From an uncultured bacterium (GTDB taxonomy: Bacteria; Bacillota; Clostridia; Lachnospirales; Lachnospiraceae), in contig CALFUE010000070.1 of assembly GCA_937916345.1 (NCBI GenBank), positions 1 to 23,454 of the forward strand: 23,454 bases of DNA, given 5' to 3'. The position numbers and the translations under genes were made by a program. The stretch's first letter is position 1; the number at the start of each line of letters is the position of its first letter. Below the pieces are notes generated by a model, which was not told the DNA's origin, did no database searches, and saw nothing but the letters and a program-made list of their open reading frames with translations. Positions 22,879 to 23,454 of the stretch are shown here, one piece after another.

Positions 22879-23454
22879 CTATATCACATAGTCAGACCAC
22901 TCAAACAATTGATCCACACTGTCCGATCCCGTGCCCTTTATCGAGAGTTCAGGCGCTTTTACGGACACCCTGAAATTTTCCGAAATACTGTCTGTGATGA
23001 AGGCGCTGCCGCCGATGGTGGTATTGTTTCCTATTACGGTCTCCCCACCGAGTATGCTGGCGCCGGAATACACCGTGACATTGTCACCTATGGTGGGATG
23101 CCTCTTCACTTCATGCAGGAGCTGACCTTTTCTGGTTGACAGCGCACCAAGGGTCACGCCCTGATAAAGCTTCACATTGTCGCCTATCTCTGTGGTCTCT
23201 CCTATAACTACCCCCGTACCGTGATCGATAAAGAAAAATTCGCCGATCTCGGCGCCGGGATTTATATCTATTCCCGTGCCCGAATGGGCATACTCGGTCA
23301 TCATTCGCGGAATAAAAGGAACCTTCAGCTTGTAGAGCTCGTGCGCCATGCGGTAGACCACTATCGCGAAAAATCCCGGGTAGGAAAATATGATCTCCTC
23401 CTTTGATTTCGCTGCCGGATCCCCTGCAAAACCCGCGTCCACATCCTTCATCAA
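22879..23454 (-). CDS. cysE: Serine O-acetyltransferase (partial, N-terminus beyond right edge)
   Basis: The last 191 codons of an enzyme that acetylates serine with acetyl-CoA, the first step of cysteine synthesis. The left-handed beta-helix of hexapeptide repeats is clear (IDINPGAEIG, VVIGETTEIGDNVKLYQGVTLGAL, HPTIGDNVTVYSGASILGG, TVIGNNTTIGGSAFI). The catalytic His lies in FIDHGTGVVIGE. The helical N-terminal part is only partly present and the start codon is outside the window. The last residues after the helix (GTGSDSVDQLFEWSDYVI) form the tail. The sequence fits the EpsC-like branch seen in Firmicutes. The kinase ATG follows the stop by 11 bases. Confidence 0.93.
   Translation of the reverse strand: MMKDVDAGFAGDPAAKSKEEIIFSYPGFFAIVVYRMAHELYKLKVPFIPRMMTEYAHSGTGIDINPGAEIGEFFFIDHGTGVVIGETTEIGDNVKLYQGVTLGALSTRKGQLLHEVKRHPTIGDNVTVYSGASILGGETVIGNNTTIGGSAFITDSISENFRVSVKAPELSIKGTGSDSVDQLFEWSDYVI

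Overview
The window looks like chromosomal DNA from an anaerobic Firmicute of the class Clostridia, most likely Lachnospiraceae. The reasons are the SCIFF peptide and maturase pair (a clostridial marker), strong AGGAGG-type ribosome sites, moderate GC, a long type-2-like IleRS, a HemZ-type radical SAM protein and a long Rel beside a small alarmone synthetase. The taxonomic call is inference. All genes but one lie on the minus strand, so the biological reading direction is right to left. I see no tRNA, rRNA, CRISPR array, insertion sequence or prophage gene.

In reading order from the right edge: a serine O-acetyltransferase cut by the window edge, then a signalling block of hybrid histidine kinase, response regulator with degenerate GGDEF and intact EAL, and Hpt protein. 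These three could form a full phosphorelay controlling c-di-GMP breakdown. A YitT membrane protein and citrate synthase follow. Next comes a stringent-response block: a RelQ/RelP-type small alarmone synthetase, a bifunctional Rel, a metallo-beta-lactamase-fold hydrolase, HemZ and an AI-2E family membrane protein, with gaps of 53 bases or less or overlapping ends.

The middle (about 8.47-10.91 kb) is the least ordinary part. A DRE-TIM aldolase of unknown substrate and a Q/N/Y-rich DUF4190-like membrane protein are bracketed by two inverted copies of a 45-46 base hairpin element. The aldolase promoter carries a perfect 19-base palindrome exactly between its -35 and -10 boxes. Just outside the right copy is the only plus-strand gene, another Q/Y-rich small membrane protein, whose 3' end overlaps the AI-2E gene on the opposite strand by 78 bases.

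The left part holds ileS, glycogen phosphorylase, a two-domain GNAT protein, a ThrH-like HAD phosphatase, and at the left edge the SCIFF (ranthipeptide) cassette: a 47-residue six-cysteine precursor with its own promoter, a terminator-like hairpin, and the radical SAM maturase, whose C-terminal part is outside the window. No gene-free stretch exceeds 300 bases; the longest, 10282-10524, holds the divergent control region and one hairpin element.
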